This document shows positions 10,238 to 19,815 of a stretch of 64,000 nucleotides of DNA, piece after piece; within the stretch, counting starts at the first letter, position 1; every line of letters starts with the position of its first letter. The translations under genes and the position numbers were made by a program. The notes below the pieces were generated by a model. It was given only the letters and a program-made list of their open reading frames with translations, searched no databases and was not told where the DNA came from. This DNA comes from Pseudomonas ekonensis (GTDB lineage Bacteria > Pseudomonadota > Gammaproteobacteria > Pseudomonadales > Pseudomonadaceae): positions 372,001 through 436,000 of the forward strand of contig NZ_JAHSTS010000002.1 of assembly GCF_019145435.1 (NCBI RefSeq), given 5' to 3'.

Positions 10238-10592
10238 GGCGCCTCCTCTCCTAGTGGTGACCCCTACCAAAGGTCACGTGGGTTGGGATGAGCCAGTACA
10301 AGATCCGATCCAGGCCATTCAATGACGAACGCCTGCCTTACAGCGGCAGGAGCCTTGCGGCCAACCGGAAAACCGAACCAGAGTGACTGGGATTCAAACA
10401 GAAACACGGGAGCCGCATGGGCCGTGGAGGCCTGCGGTCGCCCGAGCCCGGCATGCTAGCACAGATGAACGGCTGCGGAGGCTTCAAGGTTGCAATCCAG
10501 AGCAGATCATCCGTTTTTATGCCAGAGTGATGAACTTGATCCGTCCTTCGCCCATCTGATGAAGGACATTGACCCACAAGGAGCATCTTCGC
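10238..10592. other. intergenic, thrS upstream region
   Basis: Between the divergent thrS and a small secreted protein. It should hold the thrS promoter and leader. A GTGACC(N8)GGTCAC hairpin stands at 10256-10275, within 40 bases of the thrS start, and could be a leader structure. I see no gene. Confidence 0.4.
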
Positions 10593-10895
10593 ATGCGTCT
10601 GCACACCCTTTTCGCCGCTCTCGCCCCCGTAGTTCTGCTGCTGCCGCTGAGCGCCCATGCCGACTGGCCGAAAGGCGAGCGCGAGAAATACATGGCGCAG
10701 TGCACCCAGGCGGCGACACCGCAGATCGGCGCTGCGGCCGCCAAGTCCCATTGCGCCTGCGGCGCCGACGCCATCAAGTCTTACCCGGCCAGTGACATTC
10801 AGGCCCTGATGGACAACAAGGCCAGCGAGGCGCTGCAACAGAAAGCCTTGGGCCAGATCGCCAAATGCAAGGCCAACGTCCCCGCGAAAAAATGA
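10593..10895 (+). CDS. small secreted Cys-containing hypothetical protein
   Basis: A 100-residue protein with a clear signal peptide (residues 1-22, cut after 'SAHA'). The mature part is charged and helical, with four cysteines (one near residue 34, Cys-x-Cys near 53-55, one near 93) that could form disulfides or bind metal. The ATG at 10593 follows AAGGAG at nine bases. I do not recognise the family. It is likely periplasmic. Confidence 0.75.
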   Translation: MRLHTLFAALAPVVLLLPLSAHADWPKGEREKYMAQCTQAATPQIGAAAAKSHCACGADAIKSYPASDIQALMDNKASEALQQKALGQIAKCKANVPAKK

Positions 10896-11185
10896 GCGAA
10901 CGGCGTGCCTGAGGCCCCCGGACACGGGAAAAAGGCCAGCAAATGACGAATTTCCACCTGTTTCGTGCAGGTTTTACAGGTTTTTTACTGATACCCCAAA
11001 GCCCTTGAAAGCCTGTCAAACCGGGGCCTCCAGCCGAAACAACCTGCAAAGAAAACACGACTGATTGGCAAACAACACCTGCGGGGGGCTACCAAAGCGA
11101 ACATTTCGACTATGATACCCCGGTGTGCCCAGTTGGCCTGAGCAGCACAGCACTACTGAAAATATATGTTTCTTGGAGATACACC

Positions 11186-11398
11186 ATGTCTAATCGCCAA
11201 TCCGGCACCGTCAAATGGTTCAACGATGAAAAAGGCTTCGGCTTCATCACTCCTCAAGGTGGCGGTGACGACCTGTTCGTACACTTCAAAGCTATCGAAG
11301 TTGACGGTTTCAAAAGCCTGAAAGAAGGCCAAGCCGTATCCTTCGTGGCTGAGAAAGGCCAAAAGGGTATGCAAGCTGCACAAGTTCGCCCAGAGTAA
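11186..11398 (+). CDS. cspA: cold-shock protein, CspA family
   Basis: A 70-residue single cold-shock domain with both RNA-binding motifs, 'KGFGFI' (RNP1) and 'DLFVHF' (RNP2). It acts as an RNA chaperone that melts structured mRNA or as a nucleic-acid-binding regulator. TTGGAG precedes the ATG. The roughly 290 bases of gene-free DNA upstream fit the long structured leader typical of these genes. A perfect terminator follows. Confidence 0.95.
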   Translation: MSNRQSGTVKWFNDEKGFGFITPQGGGDDLFVHFKAIEVDGFKSLKEGQAVSFVAEKGQKGMQAAQVRPE

Positions 11399-11411
11399 TC
11401 TCCCGGCGCAC

Positions 11412-11443
11412 AAAAAAACCCCGTCCATGTGACGGGGTTTTTT
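11412..11443 (+). terminator. Rho-independent terminator of the cold-shock gene
   Basis: AAACCCCGTC and GACGGGGTTT pair with a 5-base loop, with A-runs and T-runs on both sides. It can serve the cold-shock gene and also the opposing I78 gene. Confidence 0.9.
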
Positions 11444-11468
11444 ATGCCTGCCGAAAAGCCCGCAGCGA

Positions 11469-11786
11469 TCAGCCGCAGCTGGCGCGGGTGACGATCAGAT
11501 CGTTGTCGGTGTTCAGGTTCAGGCGGTCGGAACGGTACTCCAGGGTGATCATGTCATTCGGCTTGAGGAACCGGGCGTTCTGCGCACCGGCACGGGTGCG
11601 GGCCTGATCCAGAAGTTCCGGCGAGGCCTTTTTGCCGACGGCGAACTCTGCGGCCGATGCCTCGCAGCGGCCATGACCGGACTCGCTGGCCACAGGATCC
11701 TTAGCCGGCTCACTCGAAGTCGCACTGCAACCGGCCAGCATGGCAATGGTCGCGAGCGCGCCCAGCGACATGAATTTAATAGGCAT
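11469..11786 (-). CDS. lipoprotein, I78-family peptidase inhibitor
   Basis: A 105-residue protein. A lipobox ('LAGC', Cys about 20) follows a short signal, so it is lipid-anchored. The rest matches the I78 inhibitor family: 'GKKASPELLDQARTRAGAQNARFLKP' in outline, then 'MITLEYRSDRLNL', and the closing 'ASCG' Cys that pairs with an N-terminal Cys. I78 proteins inhibit serine proteases. The target is unknown; guarding the cell envelope against proteases is the usual suggestion. Confidence 0.85.
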   Translation of the reverse strand: MPIKFMSLGALATIAMLAGCSATSSEPAKDPVASESGHGRCEASAAEFAVGKKASPELLDQARTRAGAQNARFLKPNDMITLEYRSDRLNLNTDNDLIVTRASCG

Positions 11787-11953
11787 GAAGCCTCCTTTTC
11801 CAATGGTTGTTTCGAGATCGTGCGACCACCAATCCTGCGTTTGGTTTCACGGCGGGGCTGATGCTCCCCTCCTCCACGATCACAAAGGTGCCGAGTGTGC
11901 CTGAACGACGGGCCATGCTTCACTCCGCAATCGTGACTGAATATTAACCGGCC

Positions 11954-12259
11954 TCAGTAAACGTCGATGTAGTCGAACGGCGGATTCGGCCAGTTGTCCT
12001 TGAGCGCGTTGTAGATCTGCATCACCCAGACCTCATCGCTCGCCGCCACACGCCCGACGCACCCTAAACCCTTGGCCCAGGTCTCCAGACGGAACGACAG
12101 GCCGTCGACGTCTTGACCGCCGGTCACGCCCGAAGAGATATAGGCCATCCCTCCTTTGGTCACCCGCAACTGCGTGTGCGCATCGTCACTGGCCTCGGCC
12201 AGCAACCGGCGCACAGCCTCGAGCGTCAAGCCATCGGGAGCATTCAAGTCAATCTGCAC
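11954..12259 (-). CDS. conserved hypothetical protein (101 aa, GTG start)
   Basis: I choose the GTG at 12259 because CAGGA stands 7 bases upstream, and because the residues before it in the longer open frame are Arg-rich and unstructured. The product is soluble, with mixed alpha/beta character, ending in Asp/Tyr-rich residues. The family is not recognised. The segment between the I78 gene and this one (11787-11953) shows nothing else. Confidence 0.65.
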   Translation of the reverse strand: MQIDLNAPDGLTLEAVRRLLAEASDDAHTQLRVTKGGMAYISSGVTGGQDVDGLSFRLETWAKGLGCVGRVAASDEVWVMQIYNALKDNWPNPPFDYIDVY

Positions 12260-12390
12260 GGTGCAATCCTGGGTTCGGTCGGAAACGACCAAGTGTCGCA
12301 CAGCCCTGCGCCCATGCCTAAGTCGCAGTGCCAAACGCCTGGCAACATGATTTACTCAAGGCTCCGACAGACCCGACTCCAGAGCCCGCC

Positions 12391-12603
12391 ATGACCACCG
12401 TAAGCATCACCGCCGACATCAAGGCCATCTGGCCCCAGGGGCACAGCTCCTACAGCCCGGGCAGCCCGGAAGAGCTTGCGCTGATCAGCGTCGATTTGCT
12501 GGTGCGGACGCTCGGCACGCAAGGCGCGCGGTCATTCATCGATCAGGTCTTCGAGAAGTACCCCGACGACTTCCAGGGCACTCCGGACAGCGAAAGGGAA
12601 TAG
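12391..12603 (+). CDS. small conserved hypothetical protein (70 aa)
   Basis: A short soluble protein with a helical C-terminal half (a 'SFIDQVFEKYPDDF' type helix). The ATG at 12391 is used; the frame continues upstream into residues that do not look coding. No clear ribosome site is seen. It converges on the nucleoside hydrolase gene and shares its terminator. Function unknown. Confidence 0.55.
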   Translation: MTTVSITADIKAIWPQGHSSYSPGSPEELALISVDLLVRTLGTQGARSFIDQVFEKYPDDFQGTPDSERE

Positions 12604-12605
12604 AA

Positions 12606-12630
12606 GCCCGCAAGCTCGAAGCTTGCGGGC
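12606..12630. terminator. bidirectional hairpin terminator
   Basis: GCCCGCAAGCT pairs perfectly with AGCTTGCGGGC around a 3-base loop, between two genes that converge. No long T run on either side, so efficiency is uncertain. Confidence 0.6.
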
Positions 12631-12637
12631 GCATCAT

Positions 12638-13666
12638 TCATTTCAAACGTTTCAGGCGCTCGGTCAGCAGGTCGAAGAAGCCCTGGGCATCGCCGTTCTC
12701 CACCCAGAATGCGTTCTTCGGCTGTTTCAGGCCGTCGTACCAATCAACGATGGTCTGACCGAAAGTCGGCCCTTCACGGCTGTCCACCACCACATTCACC
12801 GAACGGCCGGTGAACAGCTGAGGCTTGAGCAGGTAGGCGATCACCGTGGCGTCATGCACCGGGCCACCCGGGATCCCGTAGTGCTCCATGTCGCCTTTGA
12901 TGTATTCGTTGAGGATGTCGCCGACGATCTTGCTGGCATTGTTGTTCAGCGCCGCGATCTGCTTCAGCCGTGCGTCGCTGGTGAGCACCTTGTGGGTGAC
13001 ATCAAGCGGCAGGTAGGTCAGCTTCACGCCGCTCTTGAGCACCACCTCGGCCGCTTGAGGGTCGGCGAACAGGTTGAACTCCGCCACCGGGGTGATGTTG
13101 CCGCCGTTGAAGTGCGCACCGCCCATGATCACCACTTCCTTGATGCCCTGGACGATCTCCGGTTCCTGGATCAGCGCCAGCGCCAGGTTGGTCTGCGGGC
13201 CGAGCATGGCGATGGTGATGCTGTGGGGCTTGGCCTTTTTGAGCGTGTCGATCAGGTAGTTGACCGCATTGCCTTCGGCCAGGCCTTTCTTCGGTTCGTG
13301 AACGGCGACTCCCGACAGGCCTTCCTTGCCATGGATGTTTTCGGCATAGATCGGTGTGCGCATCAGCGGCTTGGGAGCACCCGCATACACCGGCACGTCT
13401 TCGCGCCCTGCCCACTCGCGGGCCAGCCGGGCGTTGCGCGAGGTCTTGTCCAGGCGCACGTTGCCCGCCACGGTGGTCAAGGCGCGGATGTTCAGCTCAT
13501 CCGGCGACGCCAGGGCGAACAACAGGGCGACCACATCGTCGGCGCCCGGGTCGGTGTCGATGATCAGGTCGATCTTTTCCGCCGCCTGGGCGCCGGTCGC
13601 GGTCAGTAGGGACAAAAGCAGCAGGCTCCGGAACAGTTGAGGCAGTTTTTTAGCATAGCGGCGCAT
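12638..13666 (-). CDS. exported nucleoside hydrolase
   Basis: A 342-residue protein. A signal peptide (about 1-28, ending 'TGAQA') sends it to the periplasm. The mature part starts with the family's calcium-binding 'DTDPGADD' cluster and ends with 'PVHDATVIAYLL', the inosine-uridine hydrolase signature. It splits ribonucleosides into base and ribose. ACAAGGAG precedes the ATG at 13666. As the last gene of the rbs operon, it would supply the ribose that RbsBAC takes up and RbsDK phosphorylates. Confidence 0.92.
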   Translation of the reverse strand: MRRYAKKLPQLFRSLLLLSLLTATGAQAAEKIDLIIDTDPGADDVVALLFALASPDELNIRALTTVAGNVRLDKTSRNARLAREWAGREDVPVYAGAPKPLMRTPIYAENIHGKEGLSGVAVHEPKKGLAEGNAVNYLIDTLKKAKPHSITIAMLGPQTNLALALIQEPEIVQGIKEVVIMGGAHFNGGNITPVAEFNLFADPQAAEVVLKSGVKLTYLPLDVTHKVLTSDARLKQIAALNNNASKIVGDILNEYIKGDMEHYGIPGGPVHDATVIAYLLKPQLFTGRSVNVVVDSREGPTFGQTIVDWYDGLKQPKNAFWVENGDAQGFFDLLTERLKRLK

Positions 13667-13710
13667 GGCGCACTCCTTGTGCATGTGAAATCGAATGGGT
13701 TTGCGACCCG

Positions 13711-14115
13711 TCAGAAGGTGACGCCGGCCACCAGCACGATGTTGCAGTACGGCTGGCATTCGCCCGTACGGACAATCGCCCGCGCCTGGCGACTAAGCGC
13801 CTTGAACTGCTCATGGCTGAGCAGGTCGCGCCGACCCAACGCCCCTGAGCCGTTCAGCTCATCAAGGACGGCCAACGGCGCGGGACGTCTCTCGAGAATT
13901 TCCTGGGCCAGCACATGGCTTTCCACCTGCATCTCGCTGAGCACGACCTTGAGGGTGTCGGTGAACTGCGGAACGCCGTGGGTCAGCGCCAGGTCGATCA
14001 GCTCGACACCCGGCGGCACCGGCAGGCCGGCATCCCCGATCACGAGCATGTCGCCGTGACCGAGGGAGGCGATCAGGCGCGACAGGGCGACATTGAGCAA
14101 AGGGGTCTTTTTCAT
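13711..14115 (-). CDS. rbsD: D-ribose pyranase
   Basis: A 134-residue protein of normal length. '[18 protein letters not shown]' contains the active-site His and Asp of the family. It converts beta-pyranose ribose to the furanose used by ribokinase. Its ATG overlaps the rbsK stop by four bases. Confidence 0.96.
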   Translation of the reverse strand: MKKTPLLNVALSRLIASLGHGDMLVIGDAGLPVPPGVELIDLALTHGVPQFTDTLKVVLSEMQVESHVLAQEILERRPAPLAVLDELNGSGALGRRDLLSHEQFKALSRQARAIVRTGECQPYCNIVLVAGVTF

Positions 14116-15029
14116 GAGGATTTGAATGCCTTCACTTCGGAACGTGTGGGAATGGACGGCTGTGCGCCGGCGCGGGTGACCGATAGCGCCGCGGCGACCT
14201 GGCCGTAGCGGATGGCCTGCGCTTCGGACTCGCCGCGCGCCAGCGCCGCGGCGAAACCGCCGACGAATGTGTCGCCCGCCGCCGTGGTGTCGACGGCTTT
14301 GACCTTGGGTGCCGGAAAATGCTCGAAGCCTGTGCCGCTGGCGAACAACAGCCCTTGGGCGCCCAGGGTGATGAGCACCTTGCCCGCGCCCAGACCGATC
14401 AGATGGCTGGCCGCCCGCTCTGCCGACTCCAGCGAATCCACGGGCAGCCCGCTCAGGGTCGCCGCCTCGCTTTCGTTGGGAATCAGGTAGTCGATGGCGG
14501 CGTACCAGTCCGGCGGGAGCGCCCGACCGGCAGGCGCCGGATTGAGGATGACGGTCTTGCCGAGCGCCCGGGCACGCTTGAGGGCGTGACCGACCGTGGC
14601 GTCCGGAACCTCGAGCTGGCAGATGACCACATCCGCCGCCTGCAGCACGTCATCGAACCGGTCCACCACAGCCGACGTCAACGCACCGTTGGCACCGGCC
14701 ACGATAACGATCGCATTCTGACTGTTGTCATCGACCACGATCAGCGCTACGCCGCTGGAGCCCTCGACCGTGCTGACTGCGCGGCAATCGATCCGTTCGG
14801 CCAGGAGCGCATCACGCAATTGCGCGCCATACGCATCGTTGCCGACGCAGCCGACCATCGCCACAGCCGCCCCCAACCGGGCGGCCGCCACTGCCTGATT
14901 GGCGCCCTTGCCGCCCGGCACGGTGGCGAACGAATGGCCGATCAGCGTCTCGCCGCCAAGGGGCAACCGAGGCGCACGGGTCACCAGATCCATGTTCAGG
15001 CTGCCTATTACCACTACATTTGCTGACAT
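14112..15029 (-). CDS. rbsK: ribokinase
   Basis: A 305-residue PfkB-family kinase that makes ribose 5-phosphate from ribose and ATP. It has the N-terminal substrate site '[15 protein letters not shown]' and the C-terminal signature '[17 protein letters not shown]', whose Asp is the catalytic base. It sits between rbsR and rbsD in one transcript. Confidence 0.97.
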   Translation of the reverse strand: MSANVVVIGSLNMDLVTRAPRLPLGGETLIGHSFATVPGGKGANQAVAAARLGAAVAMVGCVGNDAYGAQLRDALLAERIDCRAVSTVEGSSGVALIVVDDNSQNAIVIVAGANGALTSAVVDRFDDVLQAADVVICQLEVPDATVGHALKRARALGKTVILNPAPAGRALPPDWYAAIDYLIPNESEAATLSGLPVDSLESAERAASHLIGLGAGKVLITLGAQGLLFASGTGFEHFPAPKVKAVDTTAAGDTFVGGFAAALARGESEAQAIRYGQVAAALSVTRAGAQPSIPTRSEVKAFKSS

Positions 15030-15053
15030 ACGTCGCTACTCATCAATTCGGTT

Positions 15054-16073
15054 TCAGCGGTATTCGGTGAACACGCCGAACAGGGGGGCCGTCGACTCAC
15101 GCAAGACGATGCTCGGCGTGACGATCCGTTGGTCGGTGGCCAGGTTCGGGCTGGCGATCCTGCGCAACAGCACTTCCGCCGCCATTTCCCCCAACTGCAG
15201 GATCGACTGGCCGACCGTGGTCAGCGCAGGGTAAACGTACCGGCTCATCTGGATGTCGTCGAAACCGATCACCGACAGCTCGGTGGGCACGCGCACGTTG
15301 CGTTCCGCTGCGGCCCGCAGCACACCGATGCCGATCATGTCGTTGCCGGCGAAGATCGCCGTGGGGGGACTGTCTTCGAGCAGCAGGGCCGCCGCGTTGT
15401 AGCCGCCGGTGCTGGTGAAGTCGCTTTCCAGTATACGACCGGGCGACACGACCACCCCCGCTTCATCCATTGCCCGACGGAAACCGGCCAGACGCATCTG
15501 CGCGACGCTGGTGCCGACCGGCCCGCCGATGGTGGCGATGTCGCGATGCCCCAGCTCCAGCAGGTGACGGGTGGCCAGGTAGGCGCCGTACTCATGGTCG
15601 ATGCGCACCAGGTCCGCGTCCACGCCGTCCAGGCCACGGTCGACGATGACCATGGGGGTCTTCACCCCGGTCAGGCCCTGGACGAGGCCGTCATCCCCGC
15701 CGGCGGAGGCGACGATCAGACCGTCGATGCGTTTTTCCAGCAGAACCCGCAGGTAATTGCGCTGCTTTTCCGGATCGTCATCGGAGTTGCAGAGGATCAC
15801 GCAGTAACCGTTGCGCTCGCAGTAGTCCTCGATCCCCCGCGCCAGCTCGGCAAAGTACGGGTTGAGGCTGTTGGGCACCAGCAGGCCGATGGTCGCCGTG
15901 GTCTTGGCCTTCAGCGAACGCGCCACCGCGCTGGGCACATAATCGAGGCTCTTGATCGCCGCCTCGACCTTCAGGCGCACTTCCTCGCTGACCGGGCGGG
16001 TCTTGTTCACGACATGGGACACGGTCGTGTAGGAAATCCCCGCGAGCGCCGCCACATCCTTGATCGTTGCCAT
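15054..16073 (-). CDS. rbsR: LacI-family repressor of ribose use
   Basis: A 339-residue protein with the LacI helix-turn-helix at the very start ('IKDVAALAGISYTTVSHVV') and hinge 'VPSAVARSL', followed by a periplasmic-binding-protein-like sugar domain. It probably binds the CGCAAACGTTTGCG palindrome upstream of rbsB and lets go when ribose is bound. It lies inside the operon it is likely to control, so it is autoregulated. Confidence 0.93.
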   Translation of the reverse strand: MATIKDVAALAGISYTTVSHVVNKTRPVSEEVRLKVEAAIKSLDYVPSAVARSLKAKTTATIGLLVPNSLNPYFAELARGIEDYCERNGYCVILCNSDDDPEKQRNYLRVLLEKRIDGLIVASAGGDDGLVQGLTGVKTPMVIVDRGLDGVDADLVRIDHEYGAYLATRHLLELGHRDIATIGGPVGTSVAQMRLAGFRRAMDEAGVVVSPGRILESDFTSTGGYNAAALLLEDSPPTAIFAGNDMIGIGVLRAAAERNVRVPTELSVIGFDDIQMSRYVYPALTTVGQSILQLGEMAAEVLLRRIASPNLATDQRIVTPSIVLRESTAPLFGVFTEYR

Positions 16074-16076
16074 GCT

Positions 16077-17054
16077 TCAGCCCCGCCGTGCAGCGCGTTG
16101 GCTGCGGTAGGTGTCCAGCACCACGGCGATGACGATCACGGCCCCGGTGATGATGCGCTTGGTCGGTTCGGTCGCACCGATCTGGGCCAGACCGGCCGCC
16201 AGCACGGATATGATCAGCACACCAAAGAAGGTGCTGATCACCGAACCGCGGCCGCCCATCAGGCTGGTGCCGCCGATCACCACGGCGGCGATCACTTGCA
16301 GCTCCAGCCCGGAACCGGCGTTCGGATCCGCCGCCTCCAGGCGGGAAATCTGGAACAGCGCGGCAATGCCCGCCAACAGCCCCATGAGGCTGAACACCAA
16401 GATCTTGTAGGGTTTAGGATTGATGCCCGCCAGGCGCACGGCTTCCTCATTGGTGCCGATGCCGATCAGGTAACGGCCGAACACGGTGCGCGTCAGCACC
16501 GCCTGGGCGATGAAGATCACCAGCAAGGCAATGATGAACGACGGCGAAATGCCGAAGGCGATCGGGTTCGACAGCCAGGCGAACGCATCGCCGATGTAGG
16601 CGGTCCGCGAACCGGTCATCTGATACGCCAGGCCGCGGGCCATCTCCAGTACACCAAGCGAGACGATGAACGACGGAATCCGCCAGGCCACGGTGATCGA
16701 CCCGGTCACCGTGCCCGCCAATGCGGCCACCGCCATGCCCAATACGGCGGCCGGCAATACGCTCCAGCCCCAGCCGAGGATCGCGACGCTGACGGTGGAG
16801 GCCGACAGCGCCAGCACCGAACCGACCGACAGATCGATGCCGCCGATGATCAGCACGAAGGTCATGCCCACGGCCAGTACCATCAGGTCAGGGATCTGGT
16901 TGGCCAGCGTGGTGAAGGTGTTGTACGACAGAAAGTGGCTGCTCATGACCGAGAACAGCGCGACCATCGCCAGCAAAGCCCCGGCCAACCCCAGATAGGT
17001 GCCCAGGCCATAAAGATTGCCACTACGGATGCCGGCGGGAGATGCAGTTTTCAT
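16077..17054 (-). CDS. rbsC: ribose ABC transporter permease
   Basis: A 325-residue inner-membrane permease of the BPD_transp_2 family, with 8 to 10 hydrophobic segments and the 'GGIDLSVGSVLALSA' signature. It forms the channel driven by RbsA. It overlaps rbsA by four bases. Confidence 0.96.
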   Translation of the reverse strand: MKTASPAGIRSGNLYGLGTYLGLAGALLAMVALFSVMSSHFLSYNTFTTLANQIPDLMVLAVGMTFVLIIGGIDLSVGSVLALSASTVSVAILGWGWSVLPAAVLGMAVAALAGTVTGSITVAWRIPSFIVSLGVLEMARGLAYQMTGSRTAYIGDAFAWLSNPIAFGISPSFIIALLVIFIAQAVLTRTVFGRYLIGIGTNEEAVRLAGINPKPYKILVFSLMGLLAGIAALFQISRLEAADPNAGSGLELQVIAAVVIGGTSLMGGRGSVISTFFGVLIISVLAAGLAQIGATEPTKRIITGAVIVIAVVLDTYRSQRAARRG

Positions 17055-18604
17055 GGGAGATCCCTAGGCGCCGCTTCATTGAGCAACGCATCACGTTTTT
17101 GGTAGCCGGCGAACGCGGCGGCAAGCAAGTCATCCTGGGTCCAGCTGTCACGCTCGAAGGTGTCGATCAGACGGCCGGCCGACAGCACACCGATGCGGTC
17201 GCAGATCAGCATCAGTTCGCGCAGGTCGCTGGAGACCACCACCAGCGCCTTGCCCTGGCGCGTCAGTTCGCCGAGCAAGGCGTAGATGTCGAACTTGGCG
17301 CCGACGTCGATGCCGCGGGTCGGCTCGTCGAACAGCAGCACGTCACAGTCGCGTTCCAGCCAGCGGCCGATCACCACCTTTTGCTGGTTGCCGCCCGACA
17401 GCTCGGACACCCGTTGCGCCGGGCTCGAGCTGCGGATGCGCATGGCGCCGATCTGTCGTTGCGCCAGCGAGATTTCCTCGCCGTCATTCAGGACGCCGCC
17501 CCGGGAGATCTTCGGCATGTTGCCCAATGCGATGTTGGCGCTGATCGACTGAGTGAGCAGCAACCCCTCGCCCTTGCGGTCTTCGGTGATCAAGGCAATG
17601 CCGTTGCGCACCGCGTCGACCGGCGAGCGGACGCTCACCACTTGCGCCGGCGTGCCGAGCGCGATCGTACCGCTGTCTGCGGCATCGGCGCCGAAGATCA
17701 GGCGCAGCAACTCGGTGCGCCCTGCGCCGATCAGCCCGGAGATCCCGAAGATCTCGCCGGCCCGCACTTCGAAGGAAACGTCCTGCACCTTGTCGGAACG
17801 GCTCAGGCCGTTGACCGTCAGCAGCGGCGCGCCGATCTGGCGCGGCCCCATGTCGATGTGTTCGCCCAACTCCCGGCCGACCATCAGGGTGACCAGTTGC
17901 TCGCTGTTGTAATTGGCCATCGGCTCGACACAGACCAGATTGCCGTCCCGCAACACCGCGATGCGCTGGGCAACACGGGCCAGCTCTTCGAGCCGGTGGG
18001 AAATGTAGATGATCGAAACGCCACGGGCCTGCAGGCGGGTGATCTGCTCGAACAGCATCTCCACCTCGCGGGCCGTCAGCATGGCCGTCGGCTCATCGAG
18101 GATCAACACATGGCAATCGCCGATCAGGTTGCGGGCGATCTCGACCATCTGCTGGTGACCGATGCCCAGCTCACCGACCGGCGTGTCCGGGTCGATGGCC
18201 TCCAGCCCGACCTGGGCCATGGCCTCGATGGCGGCCTTGCGCAGTTGCTTGCGGCTGATCCAGCCGCCGTGGTTGGGCAGGTTGTCGAGAAACAGGTTTT
18301 CCGCCACCGACAAAGTCGGCAACAGATTGAGTTCCTGCATGACCATGCGCACACCCAGTTCTTCAGCCTGAGTGCGGCTGCCGGGGCTGTAGGCCTTGCC
18401 CTGGAACTGCATCTGGCCGGCGGTCGGCGTCACCAGGCCGCCGATGATCTTCGACAGCGTGCTTTTCCCGGCACCGTTTTCGCCGGTCAGCGCCAGGACT
18501 TCGCCTCTCATCAGCGTCAGGTCGATGCCGGCAAGCACCGGTTGCGCGTAGGTCTTGCCGATGCCGCTGACCGTGAGGACAGCGTTCGGGGCGGAAACAG
18601 ACAT
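17051..18604 (-). CDS. rbsA: ribose ABC transporter ATP-binding protein
   Basis: A 517-residue protein with two fused ATPase domains. The first has Walker A 'GENGAGKST' and Walker B 'VLILDEPTA'; the second has the degenerate Walker A 'GLIGAGRTE', signature 'LSGGNQQK' and 'LLFDEPTRGIDVGAK'. This asymmetry is normal for sugar importers of the RbsA/MglA type. Confidence 0.97.
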   Translation of the reverse strand: MSVSAPNAVLTVSGIGKTYAQPVLAGIDLTLMRGEVLALTGENGAGKSTLSKIIGGLVTPTAGQMQFQGKAYSPGSRTQAEELGVRMVMQELNLLPTLSVAENLFLDNLPNHGGWISRKQLRKAAIEAMAQVGLEAIDPDTPVGELGIGHQQMVEIARNLIGDCHVLILDEPTAMLTAREVEMLFEQITRLQARGVSIIYISHRLEELARVAQRIAVLRDGNLVCVEPMANYNSEQLVTLMVGRELGEHIDMGPRQIGAPLLTVNGLSRSDKVQDVSFEVRAGEIFGISGLIGAGRTELLRLIFGADAADSGTIALGTPAQVVSVRSPVDAVRNGIALITEDRKGEGLLLTQSISANIALGNMPKISRGGVLNDGEEISLAQRQIGAMRIRSSSPAQRVSELSGGNQQKVVIGRWLERDCDVLLFDEPTRGIDVGAKFDIYALLGELTRQGKALVVVSSDLRELMLICDRIGVLSAGRLIDTFERDSWTQDDLLAAAFAGYQKRDALLNEAAPRDLP

Positions 18605-18659
18605 AAGGAATCTCCATGCGCCTGCCGGAGTCGGCAGGCGCCGTTGTGTCGCCGGAAAA

Positions 18660-19616
18660 CTATTGGGTGACCAGCTCGACCGGCGTTTCGATCACGCCGT
18701 TGGCGCCGCTGTCGACTTTCTCGCCCTTGAGGATCTTGAGCGCGGTCTCGATGCCGAACACGGCCTGCTTGGCGGCGAACTGGTCAGCGGTCGCCAGGAC
18801 GCGACCGTCCTTGAGCATCGGCTTGATGGCATTGATGTTGTCGTAGCCGACCACTTTTACCTGCCCTGCCTTGCCTGCGGCCCGCACGGCCGACACCGCA
18901 CCGACGGCCATGCTGTCGTTGCCGGCCAGCAGCGCCTTGATTTCCGGGTATTCGCTGAGCATCGAAGAGGCGACCTGGTTGCCTTTGTTGATTTCCCAGT
19001 CACCCGACTGCAGCGACACCACCTTGATCTGCGCCGCGTCCATCGCATCCTTGAAGCCTGCGGTGCGGGCCTGGGCGTTGGTCGTGGTGGAGACGCCCTC
19101 GATGATGCCGACTTCGTCGCCGGCCTTCAGTTGCTTGGCCAGGTACTCGCCGACCAGGCGAGCGCCCTTGCGGTTGTCGGGCCCCACGAACGGCACGTTG
19201 ATGTTTTTGCTTTTGACGACAGCCGGATCCAGCTGGTTGTCGATGTTGATGACGGTGATGCCGGCATCCACGGCCTTCTTGATCACCGGCACCATGGCCT
19301 TGGAGTCCGCCGGGGCGATGACCAGGGCGTCGACCTTGGAGACGATCATCTGCTCGACGATGCGGATCTGGTTGGCGGTGTCGGTTTCGTCCTTGATGCC
19401 GTTGGAGACCAGGTCGAAATCGGCGGCGTGTTCTTTCTGGTACGCCTTGGCGCCGTCTTCCATGGTCAGGAAGAATTCGTTGGCCAGGGATTTCATGACC
19501 AGCGCGACCTTGGGTTTTTCGGGAGACTCGGCGAAAGCCGAAGAGACAGGCAGTGCGGCGGATGCGGCAGCCAGCATGGCGACAGCGAGAAGGCGTCCGG
19601 CAAATGGCAGCTTCAT
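18660..19616 (-). CDS. rbsB: ribose-binding periplasmic protein
   Basis: A 318-residue periplasmic binding protein (Peripla_BP_4 type) with a signal peptide (about 1-28, ending 'SSAFA'). First gene of the operon; the 55-base gap to rbsA allows it to be made in excess, as usual for binding proteins. Confidence 0.95.
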   Translation of the reverse strand: MKLPFAGRLLAVAMLAAASAALPVSSAFAESPEKPKVALVMKSLANEFFLTMEDGAKAYQKEHAADFDLVSNGIKDETDTANQIRIVEQMIVSKVDALVIAPADSKAMVPVIKKAVDAGITVINIDNQLDPAVVKSKNINVPFVGPDNRKGARLVGEYLAKQLKAGDEVGIIEGVSTTTNAQARTAGFKDAMDAAQIKVVSLQSGDWEINKGNQVASSMLSEYPEIKALLAGNDSMAVGAVSAVRAAGKAGQVKVVGYDNINAIKPMLKDGRVLATADQFAAKQAVFGIETALKILKGEKVDSGANGVIETPVELVTQ

Positions 19617-19711
19617 GGGTTCACTCCGATCTTATGATTATTGTGAGCAACGCTTGCGCTGACGTAAGCTTCGCGGCGTTCCAGAAGGCGAATACGCTAC
19701 CGGGAATGCCG

Positions 19712-19725
19712 CGCAAACGTTTGCG
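19712..19725. promoter_or_regulatory. LacI-type operator upstream of the rbs operon
   Basis: CGCAAACGTTTGCG is a perfect 14-bp palindrome of the kind bound by LacI/PurR/RbsR-family repressors, with a central CG. It lies about 95 bases upstream of the rbsB ATG. RbsR, encoded in the operon, is the likely partner. Confidence 0.8.
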
Positions 19726-19815
19726 TAGACCGAACTATGCGAACCCTGCCGAGATTTGTCAACGACTGGGAATCTGCTTTTTTTGTAGGGCGAATAACCG
19801 CAACCGCCCGCGACG

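Noticed and set aside
10238..10592. T-box or tRNA-like operator before thrS
   Set aside because: No T-box core or clear tRNA-like arms could be drawn; T-boxes are not expected in Pseudomonas.
19645..19658. Second operator-like AGCAACGCTTGCGC near rbsB
   Set aside because: The half-sites are one base off symmetry compared with the perfect palindrome at 19712; a weak auxiliary site is possible but unsupported.
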